Shown in pieces: positions 9,038 through 20,200 of a stretch of 64,000 bases of DNA. How positions within the stretch are numbered: position 1 is the first letter of the stretch; every line of letters begins with the position of its first letter. This DNA is from Thalassotalea sp. PS06 (lineage in GTDB: Bacteria > Pseudomonadota > Gammaproteobacteria > Enterobacterales > Alteromonadaceae), in contig NZ_CP041638.1 in assembly GCF_007197775.1 (NCBI RefSeq), forward strand, positions 2,976,001 to 3,040,000, in the 5' to 3' direction. The notes under the pieces are model-generated. The model worked only from the letters and a program-made list of their open reading frames with translations, made no database searches and had not been told where the DNA came from. Both the position numbers and the translations under genes were made by a program.

Positions 9038-9475
9038 ATGACCCTTCAGGCCATTTTCTATTTGTTGGGTCATGCCAGTGAACAGGAGTTGCTGCGCTTT
9101 GTTTGCGCTCAGGCAACTCTGGCCTTTCGTCAAAATAAACGCGTTTTTATTTACACCGAAGATCAGGATGAGGCGCATCAGATAGATGAGCTGTTATGGT
9201 CTTCAGATGCACAAAGTTTTGTGCCACATAACCTGCCGGGAGAAGCAGGAAATCAGGGTTCCCCCGTTGAAATCAGCTGGCTCGCCCCCACTTCTTCCAG
9301 ACAGGTGTTAATTAATCTGGCCAGCGAAGTCCCGGACTTTGCGCCTCAGTATTCTCAAATTATTGATTTTGTCATCGAGCAGGAAGAGCAAAAGCAGCAA
9401 GCCAGGCAACGCTATCGTCGTTACCAGCAAGCTGGCTTTCATGTTGAGACTCGCCCTGCCAGCAAAGTCGCATAA
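9038..9475 (+). CDS. holC: DNA polymerase III chi subunit
   Basis: A 145-residue protein whose ATG follows the pepA stop without a gap. It has the chi fold pattern: a beta strand and helix start ([20 protein letters not shown]), then [20 protein letters not shown], and a later QIIDFV segment. Chi links the clamp loader to single-strand binding protein during replication. The order pepA-holC-valS is conserved in gammaproteobacteria and supports the call. Confidence 0.93.
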   Translation: MTLQAIFYLLGHASEQELLRFVCAQATLAFRQNKRVFIYTEDQDEAHQIDELLWSSDAQSFVPHNLPGEAGNQGSPVEISWLAPTSSRQVLINLASEVPDFAPQYSQIIDFVIEQEEQKQQARQRYRRYQQAGFHVETRPASKVA

Positions 9476-9489
9476 CAAGCAGTAATTCC

Positions 9490-12345
9490 ATGGAAAAAAC
9501 ATTTAATCCTTCAGCTATTGAGCAAGCCATGTATTCCCACTGGGAACAGAAAGGCTATTTCAGTCCAACGGGCAAAGGCGATGGCTATTGCATCGCTATC
9601 CCGCCACCGAATGTAACCGGTAGTTTGCACATGGGCCACGCGTTTCAGCAAACCATTATGGATACGCTAATTCGCTATCAACGCATGCAGGGGAAAAATA
9701 CCCTATGGCAAGTGGGTACCGACCACGCTGGTATCGCCACGCAAATGGTAGTGGAACGTAAAATCGCGGCTGAAGAAGACAAAACCCGTCACGACTACGG
9801 CCGTGATGCCTTTATCGACAAAATCTGGGAATGGAAAGAACACTCCGGTGGCACTATTGGCAAGCAGATGCGTCGTTTAGGTAACTCCATTGATTGGTCC
9901 CGCGAGCGCTTCACCATGGATGAGGGCATGTCGCAAGCGGTGCAGGAAGTATTCGTTCGCCTATATCAAGATGACCTTATCTATCGTGGTAAGCGCTTGG
10001 TTAACTGGGATCCGAAACTGCATACTGCCATCTCTGATCTGGAAGTTGAGAACAAAGACAAGAAAGGCCATATGTGGCATTTCCGCTATCCTCTAGCCGA
10101 TGGCGCAACCACCAAAGATGGTAAAGATTACATCGTTGTGGCAACTACGCGCCCAGAAACCATGCTAGGTGATACCGGTGTTGCCGTTAACCCGGACGAT
10201 GAGCGTTATCAGCATCTGATTGGTAAACACGTCGTATTGCCAATCGTGAACCGTAAAATTCCAATTGTTGGCGACGATCATGCAGATATGGAAAAAGGCA
10301 CGGGTTGTGTAAAAATCACCCCAGCCCACGACTTTAACGATAACGAAGTTGGTAAGCGTCATTCACTGCCAATGATCAATATCTTTGATCAGGACGCTGC
10401 GGTGCTTGCCACTGCTGAAGTTTATGATGTTAACGGTGAGCCAAGCGATGCCTACAGCAGCGAACTGCCTGCAGCTTATGCTGGCCTTGATCGGTTTGCA
10501 GCCCGTAAGCAAATCGTTGCTGAATTTGAACAGCTTGGCTTTCTTGATGAAATTAAAGATCACGAATTAACCATTCCATATGGTGACCGTTCTGCCGTGG
10601 TCATCGAGCCTCTGCTTACCGACCAATGGTATGTACGTGTTGAGCCATTAGCCAAACCGGCCATCGAAGCGGTAGAAAACGGTGATATCGAGTTTGTTCC
10701 TAAGCAATACGAAAACATGTATTTCTCCTGGATGCGTGATATTCAGGATTGGTGTATCTCCCGTCAGCTTTGGTGGGGTCATCGCATTCCGGCCTGGTAC
10801 GATGCCAACGGCAATGTCTATGTAGGTCGCAGTGAAGACGAAGTTCGCGAGCAAAATGGCTTAAGCCCTGATGTAACCCTTACTCAGGACGATGACGTTC
10901 TTGATACCTGGTTCTCCTCTGCCCTTTGGACATTCTCAACCTTAGGCTGGCCAGAGAAGACTGAAGATTTAGCCACCTTCCATCCTACCGATGTATTGGT
11001 TACTGGCTTTGATATCATTTTCTTCTGGGTTGCCCGCATGATCATGATGACCATGCATTTCAATAAAGATGAAGATGGCAAGGCTCAGGTACCATTTAAG
11101 AAAGTTTATGTTACCGGTCTTATCCGTGATGAGCACGGCGATAAGATGAGTAAATCCAAAGGTAATGTTATCGATCCATTAGATATGATCGATGGTATTT
11201 CTTTGGAAGATTTACTGCAAAAACGCACTGGCAACATGATGCAGCCGAAGCTTGCAGAAAAAATAGCCAAAGCTACCCGCAAAGAATTCCCGAACGGTAT
11301 AGAAGCTCACGGTACCGATGCCCTGCGCTTTACCTTAACCGCATTGGCTTCTACAGGTCGCGATATCAACTGGGATATGAAGCGCCTGGAAGGTTACCGA
11401 AACTTTACCAACAAGCTTTGGAATGCCAGCCGTTATGTATTGATGAATACCGAAGAGCACGACTGTGGTGCCAATGGCGGCGATATGGTGCTGTCATTAG
11501 CCGACCGTTGGATTATCGGTCAGTTCCAGCAAACGGTAAAAACCGTGCATGAAGCCTTTGCCTCATTCCGTTTCGATTTAGCGTCACAAGCCCTTTATGA
11601 ATTTACCTGGAACCAGTTCTGTGACTGGTACCTGGAATTGACTAAGCCAGTTCTTTTCAAAGGCAGTGAAGCCGAGCAACGTGGCACTCGTCACACGTTG
11701 GTAAATATTCTTGAGAGCTTGTTGCGATTAATGCACCCGGTAATGCCTTATATTACCGAGACCATCTGGCAGCGTGTTGCACCGCTTACCGGTAACTTTA
11801 CCGAAGGCGATAGCATTATGATGCAAAGCTTCCCGCAATTTGATGAGCAGTTATTGGATAACCAGGCCATTGACGATCTCGAATGGGTGAAACAGTTTAT
11901 TATCGCCGTTCGTAATATTCGTGGTGAGATGGATATTGCGCCGAGCAAGCCATTACCGGTGATGTTAAAACAGGTGAACAGCGAAGATAAGCGTCGTCTT
12001 GAAGACAACCAACAATTCCTGAGCGCCCTTGCTAAGCTTGAGAGCATCGATGTACTTGCCGATGATGATAATGGCCCTGCGTCTGCAACGGCGGTTATTG
12101 GCGATATGAGCCTGTTAATTCCAATGGCAGGTCTAATCGATAAAGAAGCGGAACTTGCTCGTCTTAGCAAAGCGATTGAAAAGCTGAGCGGTGATGTGAA
12201 ACGCACCGAAGGCAAACTGGCCAACGAAAACTTTGTTTCCAAAGCGCCTGCCGCAGTTATCGATAAAGAGCGAGCCAAACTGAGCGATGCAAAATCGCAG
12301 CTTGAGAAGCTCAATGAACAAAAGCAGAGTATCGAAGCTCTGTAG
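9490..12345 (+). CDS. valS: Valyl-tRNA synthetase
   Basis: A 951-residue class I aminoacyl-tRNA synthetase, the same length as the E. coli enzyme. The HIGH-type signature is [14 protein letters not shown] near residues 37-50, and the KMSKS loop is DKMSKSKGN near 555. Between them lies the CP1 editing domain ([11 protein letters not shown]) that clears threonine mischarged to tRNA-Val. The C-terminus, from about 880, is a lysine- and glutamate-rich coiled coil that binds tRNA. It follows holC by 14 bp and ends the operon with a terminator at 12368. Confidence 0.98.
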   Translation: MEKTFNPSAIEQAMYSHWEQKGYFSPTGKGDGYCIAIPPPNVTGSLHMGHAFQQTIMDTLIRYQRMQGKNTLWQVGTDHAGIATQMVVERKIAAEEDKTRHDYGRDAFIDKIWEWKEHSGGTIGKQMRRLGNSIDWSRERFTMDEGMSQAVQEVFVRLYQDDLIYRGKRLVNWDPKLHTAISDLEVENKDKKGHMWHFRYPLADGATTKDGKDYIVVATTRPETMLGDTGVAVNPDDERYQHLIGKHVVLPIVNRKIPIVGDDHADMEKGTGCVKITPAHDFNDNEVGKRHSLPMINIFDQDAAVLATAEVYDVNGEPSDAYSSELPAAYAGLDRFAARKQIVAEFEQLGFLDEIKDHELTIPYGDRSAVVIEPLLTDQWYVRVEPLAKPAIEAVENGDIEFVPKQYENMYFSWMRDIQDWCISRQLWWGHRIPAWYDANGNVYVGRSEDEVREQNGLSPDVTLTQDDDVLDTWFSSALWTFSTLGWPEKTEDLATFHPTDVLVTGFDIIFFWVARMIMMTMHFNKDEDGKAQVPFKKVYVTGLIRDEHGDKMSKSKGNVIDPLDMIDGISLEDLLQKRTGNMMQPKLAEKIAKATRKEFPNGIEAHGTDALRFTLTALASTGRDINWDMKRLEGYRNFTNKLWNASRYVLMNTEEHDCGANGGDMVLSLADRWIIGQFQQTVKTVHEAFASFRFDLASQALYEFTWNQFCDWYLELTKPVLFKGSEAEQRGTRHTLVNILESLLRLMHPVMPYITETIWQRVAPLTGNFTEGDSIMMQSFPQFDEQLLDNQAIDDLEWVKQFIIAVRNIRGEMDIAPSKPLPVMLKQVNSEDKRRLEDNQQFLSALAKLESIDVLADDDNGPASATAVIGDMSLLIPMAGLIDKEAELARLSKAIEKLSGDVKRTEGKLANENFVSKAPAAVIDKERAKLSDAKSQLEKLNEQKQSIEAL

Positions 12346-12367
12346 TTAACACTGAATAGCACATAGT

Positions 12368-12396
12368 AAACCCCTGGCAATCTCCGGGGGTTTTTA
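12368..12396 (+). terminator. Rho-independent terminator after valS
   Basis: A stem of AACCCC.GG with CC.GGGGTT around a six-base loop is followed by TTTTT, 23 bp after the valS stop. Confidence 0.85.
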
Positions 12397-12510
12397 TTTG
12401 TCTCACAAACTGGTTTCTATTTCCCAAAACAACGCCCTATCTGGAAAATTTTCAGTTTTTTCCTAAAGTTAAGATTAACTAAAATAAATCTCAGAATAAG
12501 AATAAGCTAA

Positions 12511-13638
12511 GTGATACCAGCGTCTTTTCGACTATTCGCCTGCCTGTTGTTCGCCCTTATCGGGTGGAGCACCGCTGTGCCTTTTGCACTAGCACAATGG
12601 GAGGAGCCCGATGAATGGCCGATTAACCGCCCAACTATGCCAATCCGTTTCGACTGGGTGCTATTGGAAAACGGCGAATTACTTGGTGGCGATCTACTGT
12701 CCATGTACAGAGACAAAGTTCGGTTTGACAGCGATGAACTGGGCTTAGTTGAACTCGATTTCGAAGACATCCGACAAATTCGTAGCAATGATATTATGAG
12801 CATCCGCCTTGAAAACAATCAAATTTACGAAGGTCAGCTACTTATTGATCGCACCAAAGTTACCTTCTTTAATAAGCCACATTTAAGCTTCCCCAGAAAT
12901 GAGTTACTCTCGATATCGCCATCAAGAGATAGCGAAGACAGTATTTGGAGCGGCAACTTCGGTCTAGGTATTAATTTTAAAACCGGCAACTCTGAGCGGC
13001 TTGATTATACAATATCTCTCAACATTGAACGATTGACCGCTTTGGACCGAATATCCTTGAATTACTTAGGGCTGTTAGCGCGTTCCGAAGATTTTGAAAC
13101 CGGCGAAACCGTACAGACTGAAGAAAACCAGCGGGTGACATTTGCGTACGATTGGTTCTACAGTCGTAAAATTTTTTTTCGAATACCCGACATTGAATAT
13201 CAGGAAGATAAATTTAAAAACATCGATTTAAAAACTACGCTATCTTTAGCGGCGGGCCTGGTAATTTTGGATCACGATGATTACTTTTGGAGAGCTTATA
13301 TCGGGCCGAGTATTCAATACACTCGATTCGTTGAAGTAGAAGCGGGGAACCCTGATTCTAATACATCTGGAGGACTATTAATTGGTACAGATTTAGGGTA
13401 TGACTTTACTGAAGATATCACCATTTCCGCCCAATATGTCGGCCGTTCCACATCCAACGAGTCAGGGCGCTTGATACACCACATAGAAACGTCTTTGGAT
13501 ATTGAGTTAATAGACGACCTCGACTTTCAACTTAAAACGATTTTCGATTTTATTGCTGATCCCATACCGAATGAGTTGGGGGAAGTCCCTGAAAAAACAG
13601 ATATCCTGCTGATTTTCGGAGTAAAATATTCCTTCTAA
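12511..13638 (+). CDS. DUF481 outer-membrane beta-barrel protein
   Basis: A 375-residue exported protein starting at GTG 12511. Residues 1-28 form a signal peptide with a likely cut after ALAQ. Residues 40-140 are an N-terminal domain with strand-turn repeats (ENGELLGGDLLSMYRDKVRF). From about 145 there are alternating amphipathic strands ending in a C-terminal phenylalanine (FGVKYSF), as expected for an outer-membrane barrel. DUF481 proteins, such as the salt-induced YdiY type, are of unknown function. It stands alone after the valS terminator and before the M20 gene. The ribosome site is weak, so the exact start is uncertain. Confidence 0.8.
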   Translation: MIPASFRLFACLLFALIGWSTAVPFALAQWEEPDEWPINRPTMPIRFDWVLLENGELLGGDLLSMYRDKVRFDSDELGLVELDFEDIRQIRSNDIMSIRLENNQIYEGQLLIDRTKVTFFNKPHLSFPRNELLSISPSRDSEDSIWSGNFGLGINFKTGNSERLDYTISLNIERLTALDRISLNYLGLLARSEDFETGETVQTEENQRVTFAYDWFYSRKIFFRIPDIEYQEDKFKNIDLKTTLSLAAGLVILDHDDYFWRAYIGPSIQYTRFVEVEAGNPDSNTSGGLLIGTDLGYDFTEDITISAQYVGRSTSNESGRLIHHIETSLDIELIDDLDFQLKTIFDFIADPIPNELGEVPEKTDILLIFGVKYSF

Positions 13639-13720
13639 TTCCCGCTAGTTAAGGTAGACTCGGAGTAACTCCCGATATGGAATCCCCTTAACCAATAGTA
13701 AAACAATAACAGGTAACTCA

Positions 13721-15028
13721 ATGAAAACACGCCTTTCACGTCTGGCACTTTGTAGTGCTGTACTCTTTACGTTCGCACCTGCTGTTATGGCAGATCAGTA
13801 TCAAACGGTAGAAAAACTGTCTTTGGAAAACGAAAAGCAGGTTATTGACTGGCGACGTCATTTCCATCAGTACCCTGAACTATCTAACCGTGAATTTAAA
13901 ACCGCTGAAACCATAGCGAAAGAATTAAAAGCCATGGGCTATGAAGTGCAAACTGGCATCGCCCACACCGGCGTGGTTGCTATCCTGGATTCGGGTAAGC
14001 CTGGCCCTATGGTCGCGCTTCGTGCCGATATCGATGGATTGCCGGTAACGGAATCGGTTGATTTGGATTTTGCGTCGAAAGAAACCACAGAATTTAATGG
14101 CCAGCACGTTGGGGTAATGCATGCCTGTGGTCACGATACCCACATTGCCATGCTATTAGGCGCCGCAAAAATCCTTAAGGACATGAAAGGTGAATTAAAC
14201 GGTAAAGTGAAATTCATCTTCCAGCCGGCCGAAGAAGGTGCACCAGCCGGTGAAGAAGGCGGTGCCGAGATGATGGTTAAAGAAGGCGTTATGGAAGGCG
14301 TAGATGTGGTATTTGGTCTGCACATCAGCTCCGACACAACCGTTGGCGATGTTGAATACAAACCTGGTGGCATTATGGCCGCGGTAGATACTTACCGTAT
14401 TTTAGTGAAGGGAAAACAATCTCACGGTGCTTACCCGTGGATCAGTGTTGACCCTATTGTCACCGCCGCACAAATAGTTATGGGGCTACAGACTATTGTA
14501 TCCCGTGAATTAAAACTCATTGATGAAGCTGCGGTTGTAACCGTAGGTTCTATTCATGGTGGTACCCGTTCAAACATCATTCCTGAGGAAGTGGAAATAA
14601 TCGGTACGCTACGTTCGTTAAATACCGATATGCGCATGCAAATTCGCGAGGCGGTAACCCGTAAAGCAACGAGCATTGCCGCTAGCATGAATGCCACCGT
14701 TGATGTTGAAGTGCCGTATGGTGCCAACTATCCGGTAACCTATAACGAACCGGAGTTAATGGCGAAGATGTTGCCAACCATTCGCAGCAGTGCAGGCTCT
14801 GAAAATGTAAAATTGACGAAAGCCGTTACCGGTGCCGAAGATTTCTCTTTCTTCCAACAGGAAGTTCCTGGACTTTACCTATTTGTTGGCGGCAAACCTA
14901 AAGGCATGTCAGCAGAAGAGGCACCGGGCCATCATACGCCGGAATTTAAAATTGATGAAAGCGGTTTAAAAACCGGGGTAGCCTTGCTAACCAATCTGAC
15001 TATCGATTATATGAATATGAAGAAATAA
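13721..15028 (+). CDS. Exported M20 family amidohydrolase
   Basis: A 435-residue protein with a 24-residue signal peptide ending AVMA. It belongs to the M20D amidohydrolase group (hippurate hydrolase/IAA-amino acid hydrolase-like). Visible metal and catalytic motifs are HACGHDTHIAMLLGAA near residues 136-151, PAEEG near 171-175 and a late GAEDFSFF near 370. The dimerisation domain lies around 215-330. It would cleave N-acyl amino acids or small peptides in the periplasm; the true substrate cannot be read from sequence. It is monocistronic, 80 bp after the DUF481 gene. Confidence 0.88.
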   Translation: MKTRLSRLALCSAVLFTFAPAVMADQYQTVEKLSLENEKQVIDWRRHFHQYPELSNREFKTAETIAKELKAMGYEVQTGIAHTGVVAILDSGKPGPMVALRADIDGLPVTESVDLDFASKETTEFNGQHVGVMHACGHDTHIAMLLGAAKILKDMKGELNGKVKFIFQPAEEGAPAGEEGGAEMMVKEGVMEGVDVVFGLHISSDTTVGDVEYKPGGIMAAVDTYRILVKGKQSHGAYPWISVDPIVTAAQIVMGLQTIVSRELKLIDEAAVVTVGSIHGGTRSNIIPEEVEIIGTLRSLNTDMRMQIREAVTRKATSIAASMNATVDVEVPYGANYPVTYNEPELMAKMLPTIRSSAGSENVKLTKAVTGAEDFSFFQQEVPGLYLFVGGKPKGMSAEEAPGHHTPEFKIDESGLKTGVALLTNLTIDYMNMKK

Positions 15029-15059
15029 GCATATTTAATGCTTATTTCTTTCTGAGACC

Positions 15060-15133
15060 GCAGTCGACAATAAAAGTATTGGTCGACTGCTCGCAGGAGG
15101 CAGCATTCAGCGGCCGTCTGCCGTCTGCCGTCT
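15060..15133. repeat. Hairpin plus GCCGTCT heptamer repeats
   Basis: GCAGTCGAC (from 15060) and GTCGACTGC form an almost perfect stem around a short AT-rich loop. It is followed at 15113-15133 by three tandem GCCGTCT heptamers. The hairpin may terminate the M20 transcript, though no T run follows. The heptamer resembles the CTGCCGTCTG units of the tandem array at 34.2 kb. Confidence 0.55.
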
Positions 15134-15143
15134 AAAGGCAAGC

Positions 15144-16922
15144 CTAAAACAACTCATCTTCAAGGTTATACAAGTGCTCAGCAGCACTGCGCGCAGATGC
15201 CGTCAGTGATAAACGACGCGGCAACAACCGGGCAAAGTAATAACGAGCGGTATGAATCTTGGATTTTGCAAAATCACTGCTTTCAACTTTCGGTAATGCG
15301 GCAAGTGCCATGCGCGCCCACATAAAGCCTACCGCTGTGTAACCAAATACGTGCAGGTAATCGCAAGCGGCGCTGCCAAGCTGATTCGGATCAGCCGCAG
15401 CAGCAACCAGAATATCTTTGGTTAAGGCTTCTAAATCGTCCGTTGCTTGCGCTAATGGTGTAATAAATTCTTCCATTTCAGCAGAAGAATTTTCAGCAAT
15501 AAAGGTACGAACATCACCAATGAATAGCTTCATAAATTCGCCGCGGTTCGCTGCTAGCTTACGGCCAATTAAGTCCATCGCCTGAATACCATTGGTACCT
15601 TCATAAATCTGAGCGATACGACAATCACGAACCAACTGCTCCTGACCCCACTCACGAACATAGCCATGACCACCTAAAACTTGCTGACCGGCAATAGTGC
15701 TTTCCAGACCAACATCGGTAAAGAAGGCTTTCGCTAATGGCGTCATCAGGGCTGTTAGAGCTTCGCCTTTCATTTGCATCTCACCGCTAGCATATTTGGC
15801 AAGATCCAGCTGCTGAGAGATATACATCGCAAGGGCACGGTTACCTTCATTCATTGCTTTCATGGTTAACAGCATACGACGAACATCGGCATGAACCATA
15901 ATAGAGTCTGCTTCTTTTTCCGGCGATTTTGGTCCGGTTGCAGAACGGCTTTGTAAGCGCTCTTTCGCGTATTCCAGAGCATTCTGGTAAGAGCGAACAC
16001 TTGCACCAAGGCCTTGAATACCAACACCGATACGCTCATAGTTCATCATCGTAAACATTGCCGCAAGGCCCTTGTTAACTTCACCAACCAGATAACCCTT
16101 AGCGCCATCAAAGTTGATCACACAGGTCGCGGATGCATGAATACCCATTTTATGTTCGATAGAGCCACAGCTAACGCCGTTGCGTTCGCCCAGTGTGCCG
16201 TCATCGTTAACATTGAATTTAGGCACAAGGAACAGAGAAATGCCTTTCGGGCCTTTTGGTGCATCTGGAAGTTTCGCGAGTACCAGGTGAATAATGTTGT
16301 CGGTTAGATCCTGCTCACCGCCGGTGATGAAAATCTTGCCACCGTTGAGACTATAGCTGCCATCTTCGTTTGGAATTGCTTTGGTACGGATGATCCCTAA
16401 GTCGGTACCGGCATGGGCTTCGGTCAGACACATAGTCCCGGTCCACTCACCACTGTACATGCGTGGTAAGTACTGCTCTTTCAGTTCTTCAGAGCCGTGG
16501 TTAGAAAGCGACAATGCCGCACCTGAGGTTAAGCCTGGATATAGCGAGAACGACATATCGGCGCCACAAACGATTTCTTCCTGAAGCGCGGTAAGCATTT
16601 TCGGCATGCCCATGCCGCCATAGTTGATGTCACCACCAAGGCCAATCCAACCACCTTCAGCGTAAGTATCAAAGGCCTGTTTAAACCCTGGAGGAGTAGT
16701 CACATTACCTTCATTGAACTTAACGCCAACCTCATCCCCCTGACGAGAGATAGGAGCAATTTCCTGCTCGGCAATCTTTGCACATTCCTGCAGAATCGCC
16801 TGGGCAGTATCTTTATCAATCGCTTCTGCGAGCTCTGGCAATTCCTGCCACATTTTGTCCGCCTGAAACACATCAAACAGCAGAAAATTCATATCGTCTA
16901 ATGCAACACTATATTCAGCCAC
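15144..16922 (-). CDS. Acyl-CoA dehydrogenase with long C-terminal domain
   Basis: A protein of about 592 residues with the acyl-CoA dehydrogenase N-terminal, middle and C-terminal FAD domains (CLTEAHAGTDLG, TGGEQDLTDN, GGHGYVREWGQEQLVRDCRIAQIYEGTNGIQ). The ~120-residue tail is characteristic of the DmdC/long-form group. These flavoenzymes oxidise acyl-CoA to enoyl-CoA in beta-oxidation or related catabolism; the substrate is not determinable here. I prefer the GTG at 16922 (giving MAEYSVALDDMNF) because GGAGG (16932-16928) lies five bases upstream. ATGs at 16925 and 16934 are in frame but sit too close to it. It is a single gene. Confidence 0.9.
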   Translation of the reverse strand: MAEYSVALDDMNFLLFDVFQADKMWQELPELAEAIDKDTAQAILQECAKIAEQEIAPISRQGDEVGVKFNEGNVTTPPGFKQAFDTYAEGGWIGLGGDINYGGMGMPKMLTALQEEIVCGADMSFSLYPGLTSGAALSLSNHGSEELKEQYLPRMYSGEWTGTMCLTEAHAGTDLGIIRTKAIPNEDGSYSLNGGKIFITGGEQDLTDNIIHLVLAKLPDAPKGPKGISLFLVPKFNVNDDGTLGERNGVSCGSIEHKMGIHASATCVINFDGAKGYLVGEVNKGLAAMFTMMNYERIGVGIQGLGASVRSYQNALEYAKERLQSRSATGPKSPEKEADSIMVHADVRRMLLTMKAMNEGNRALAMYISQQLDLAKYASGEMQMKGEALTALMTPLAKAFFTDVGLESTIAGQQVLGGHGYVREWGQEQLVRDCRIAQIYEGTNGIQAMDLIGRKLAANRGEFMKLFIGDVRTFIAENSSAEMEEFITPLAQATDDLEALTKDILVAAAADPNQLGSAACDYLHVFGYTAVGFMWARMALAALPKVESSDFAKSKIHTARYYFARLLPRRLSLTASARSAAEHLYNLEDELF

Positions 16923-17179
16923 CATGGCCTCCATTATGAAATCTTATTGGAAAATTAACTTCAGTGGTTTGTTATTAGTATAGGTACAGGTATAGGACCG
17001 AGTTTATTTGGGAAGTATGACAAACAAAGTGCCATCAATGCGCCGAATTCAAACCCTTAATTAAAACCACTAATTTAAACACCTGTTTAAATATAGCGAC
17101 AGCGAACCTAAGGTGTAAAGTCTTTTTTGATGAAGGCAGGTGAAAAAGCGGCAGAATAAGGACTGTGGGATACGAGAAA

Positions 17180-17260
17180 CGGGGACAGAGTCATCAAGTA
17201 ATCGAGGTTATCTTATTGTAATTTAAAGATAAGACAATCTCATAATTGACTCTGACCCCG
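17180..17260. repeat. Small transposon-like hairpin with GGGGACAGAGTCA ends
   Basis: CGGGGACAGAGTCA (17180-17193) and TGACTCTGACCCCG (17247-17260) are inverted repeats with one mismatch. An inner inverted pair, GTTATCTTAT and ATAAGA-type text, is nested between them. Hairpins with these ends are familiar around IS200-like (Y1/REP-associated) transposase genes of marine gammaproteobacteria. No transposase is present here, so this is a non-autonomous copy. It fills most of the 344-bp gap between the acyl-CoA dehydrogenase and RND genes; nothing else is recognised there. Confidence 0.6.
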
Positions 17261-17266
17261 TTAGGG

Positions 17267-20200
17267 TTATTGCGAATTGCGGGCGCTGGCTAATTCATCA
17301 ACCAGAATTTTTTCCTGATCAGCTCTGGGCTTAGCAAAACGCGCTAACCAAACATAAAGTACCGGGGTTAAAAACAAAGTGAAAATGACAGCAATACCTA
17401 AGCCACCGAAAACCACCCAACCGATAGCATTTCTTGCTTCCGCACCGGCACCGCTGGATAGGATCAAGGGTAATCCACCCAAGACGGTTGATAGCAAGGT
17501 CATCATGATGGGTCGTAAGCGTACTTTACCTGCTTCCACAATGGCTGTTTCAATCGCAACCCCACGGTCTCTTAACTGATCAGCAAACTCAACCAATAAA
17601 ATCGAGTTTTTCGCCAACAATCCGATCAGCATTACTAAGCCAATCTGCGAGTAAATATTGATAGTTGTGCCGGTAAGCCATACCGCAAAGATTGCCGCGG
17701 CGATACCAAACGGAACCGTTAACATCACCACCAACGCACTTAAGGCACTTTCAAATTGCGCTGCTAATACCAGCAGCACGATTAAGAAGGCAACCACGTA
17801 TGTCATTGAAACCTGTTGATCGGTCTCCTGATAAGTTTTTGCCTCGCCTAACAAGATTAAATCAAAGCCATTAGGTAAGTTTTCTCGTGCCAGTTGACGC
17901 AAAATTTGCACGGCCTCAGCCATTGGCATGGTTTCCGGTAATTCCGCGTCCATTTCAATCGCCCGACGTTGTGCATGACGCTCCAATTCCGCCGCGATAC
18001 CTTCCTCAGAGATATAAGCAATAGATGATAATGATACTAACTCGCCATTTTCCCCGGCAACGTATAGGTTGGTTAAATCAGATGGGTTTGCCGAATCTTT
18101 ATAGGAAGACTGCAAGATTATCGGCACCGCTTCATCGCCGACATTCAAATCAATTAAATCATCACCGCCAATTGCAGCACGCAAGGTTTGGTTAATATCA
18201 CTAAATGGAACACCTAACTCCTCGGCTCGAGTGCGGTCAATGTGTACACGCATTTGCGGCTGAGTTGGCTGATAAGAAATTTTAAGTTGACCAAATTGTG
18301 GATATTGAGACTCTACAACTTGACTGAATGATTGAGCGATTGAAAAAATCTCTTCGTAATCATTACCGGTGATTGCAAACTCCAGACCACCGCCCTGTCC
18401 TCGCAGGTTTAGGCTGTTGGCACCAAAGGCGCGACCAGGAGCACCGGGAATAGCCGCAAGTTTTGGACGGATTTCATTGACAATGGTTTGTTGGCTATTA
18501 TCCCGTTCAGCCCAATCTTTGAGGTTCACACTCATAAATACAATGTTTGGGTCCCACTGCCCTACGGTGGTATTGATCGAATCAATCTCACCAAGCTCGG
18601 CGTAAGGCAACATTATATCTTCCATGGCCTGAGCTTGCCTGTCCATGTAGGAAAGACCGACTCCATCGGGGCCTCGGGCAAAAATCATAACCGTACCTCT
18701 ATCCTCGGTTGGTAATAGTTCTTTATCGATACTGTTATATAAAAATGTCGCGCTGGTACCCGCAATCAGGCTAAGCAATAAAACTAACCAACCATATTTA
18801 ATGCAATACTGCAAAGAGCTGCCATAAGCGTTCACCAAACCACTACCAAGATTTTGAAACCTGGTTGCCTGATCAGTTTGTTTTTTTGGTTTTAATTTAG
18901 CTTTCAACGCTGGCACTAAAGTCAGTGCTACTAATGAAGAAATGATTACCGCACCAGCCAGGACACCACCAAACTCTCGAAATAGTTTACCGGCTGTTGA
19001 TGGTAAAAAGGCGATAGGAAGGAACACTGCAACAAGCACTGCGGTAGTTGCAACAACGGCAAAGAATACTTCCCTGGAACCAACCACTGCCGCCGCTCTC
19101 GATTTCACTCCCAGGGATTTATGGCGTTGAATATTTTCCGAAACCACAATGGCATCATCGACTATCAAACCAGTCGCTAACACCAATGCCAGCAAGGTAA
19201 GAATATTGATAGAAAAGCCAAGTGCCCAGACAATAACTAACACACCGATTAACGATACAGGAATCGATAGTGCCGGAACGATAGTTGCTCGCCAGCTACC
19301 GAGAAACAGCCAAAGGGTAAATACCACTAGCGCTATCGTATAACCAAGTGATTTCACAACTTCTTCTACGGAACTGCGAATAAACTGAGCATCATCCGAA
19401 GTGACAAAGATCTGCAATTCTGGATAGCGTAATTTAATCTCTTCGACCATAGCCAGTGCCTGATCGGATATTTCTATTGTATTGGCACTTGCCTGACGAA
19501 TTACGCCTAAACCAACCACTGGCTGGCCATTTAGCCTAACAATGCTGTTTGCATCTTCCGGGCCAAAGTAAACGGTGGCAACATCACCTAGACGAATATC
19601 ATTGGCGACAATAATTTTTTCAATTTCTGCTGCGGTAACCGAGGTTGCATCTGCGCGAACAATCACCTGATGATCGGTTGAACGCAGGCTGCCAGCGGCG
19701 ACATCAAAAGGTACGGATTTCAGTGCGTTAGCAACGTTGGTAAATGACAGGCGATAGCTTGCCAGGCGAATGGGGTCAACAATGACACGCAGCACTCGTT
19801 TTCTTTCGCCATTTAACCTGACGTCAGCGACACCCGGGATCGACAGAAACATTGGCGATATGTCGCGATCAACGATTTGCGCAATTGTTTCAGTATCAAT
19901 ACTCTCACTCCCGATTGCCAGATTAAGAACCGACTGAGCATCATTGTCAGCTTTAACGATAGATAATCGCTCCACTTCTTCTGGCAGTTGACGCTGCACC
20001 CGGCTTACCGACTCGCGTAGTTCATTGGCGGCATCTTCCAAATCAATGCCCGGACGGAATTCAACTCGCACCCGCGAAGAGCCCTCTTCACTGGAAGCTC
20101 GTATCGATTTAACGCCACTGACCCTGGCTGCTGCTCCCTCAATTCTGCGGGTAACTTCATTGTCCACAGTTTCCGGAGCGCCACCCGGAAAATTAGCCAC

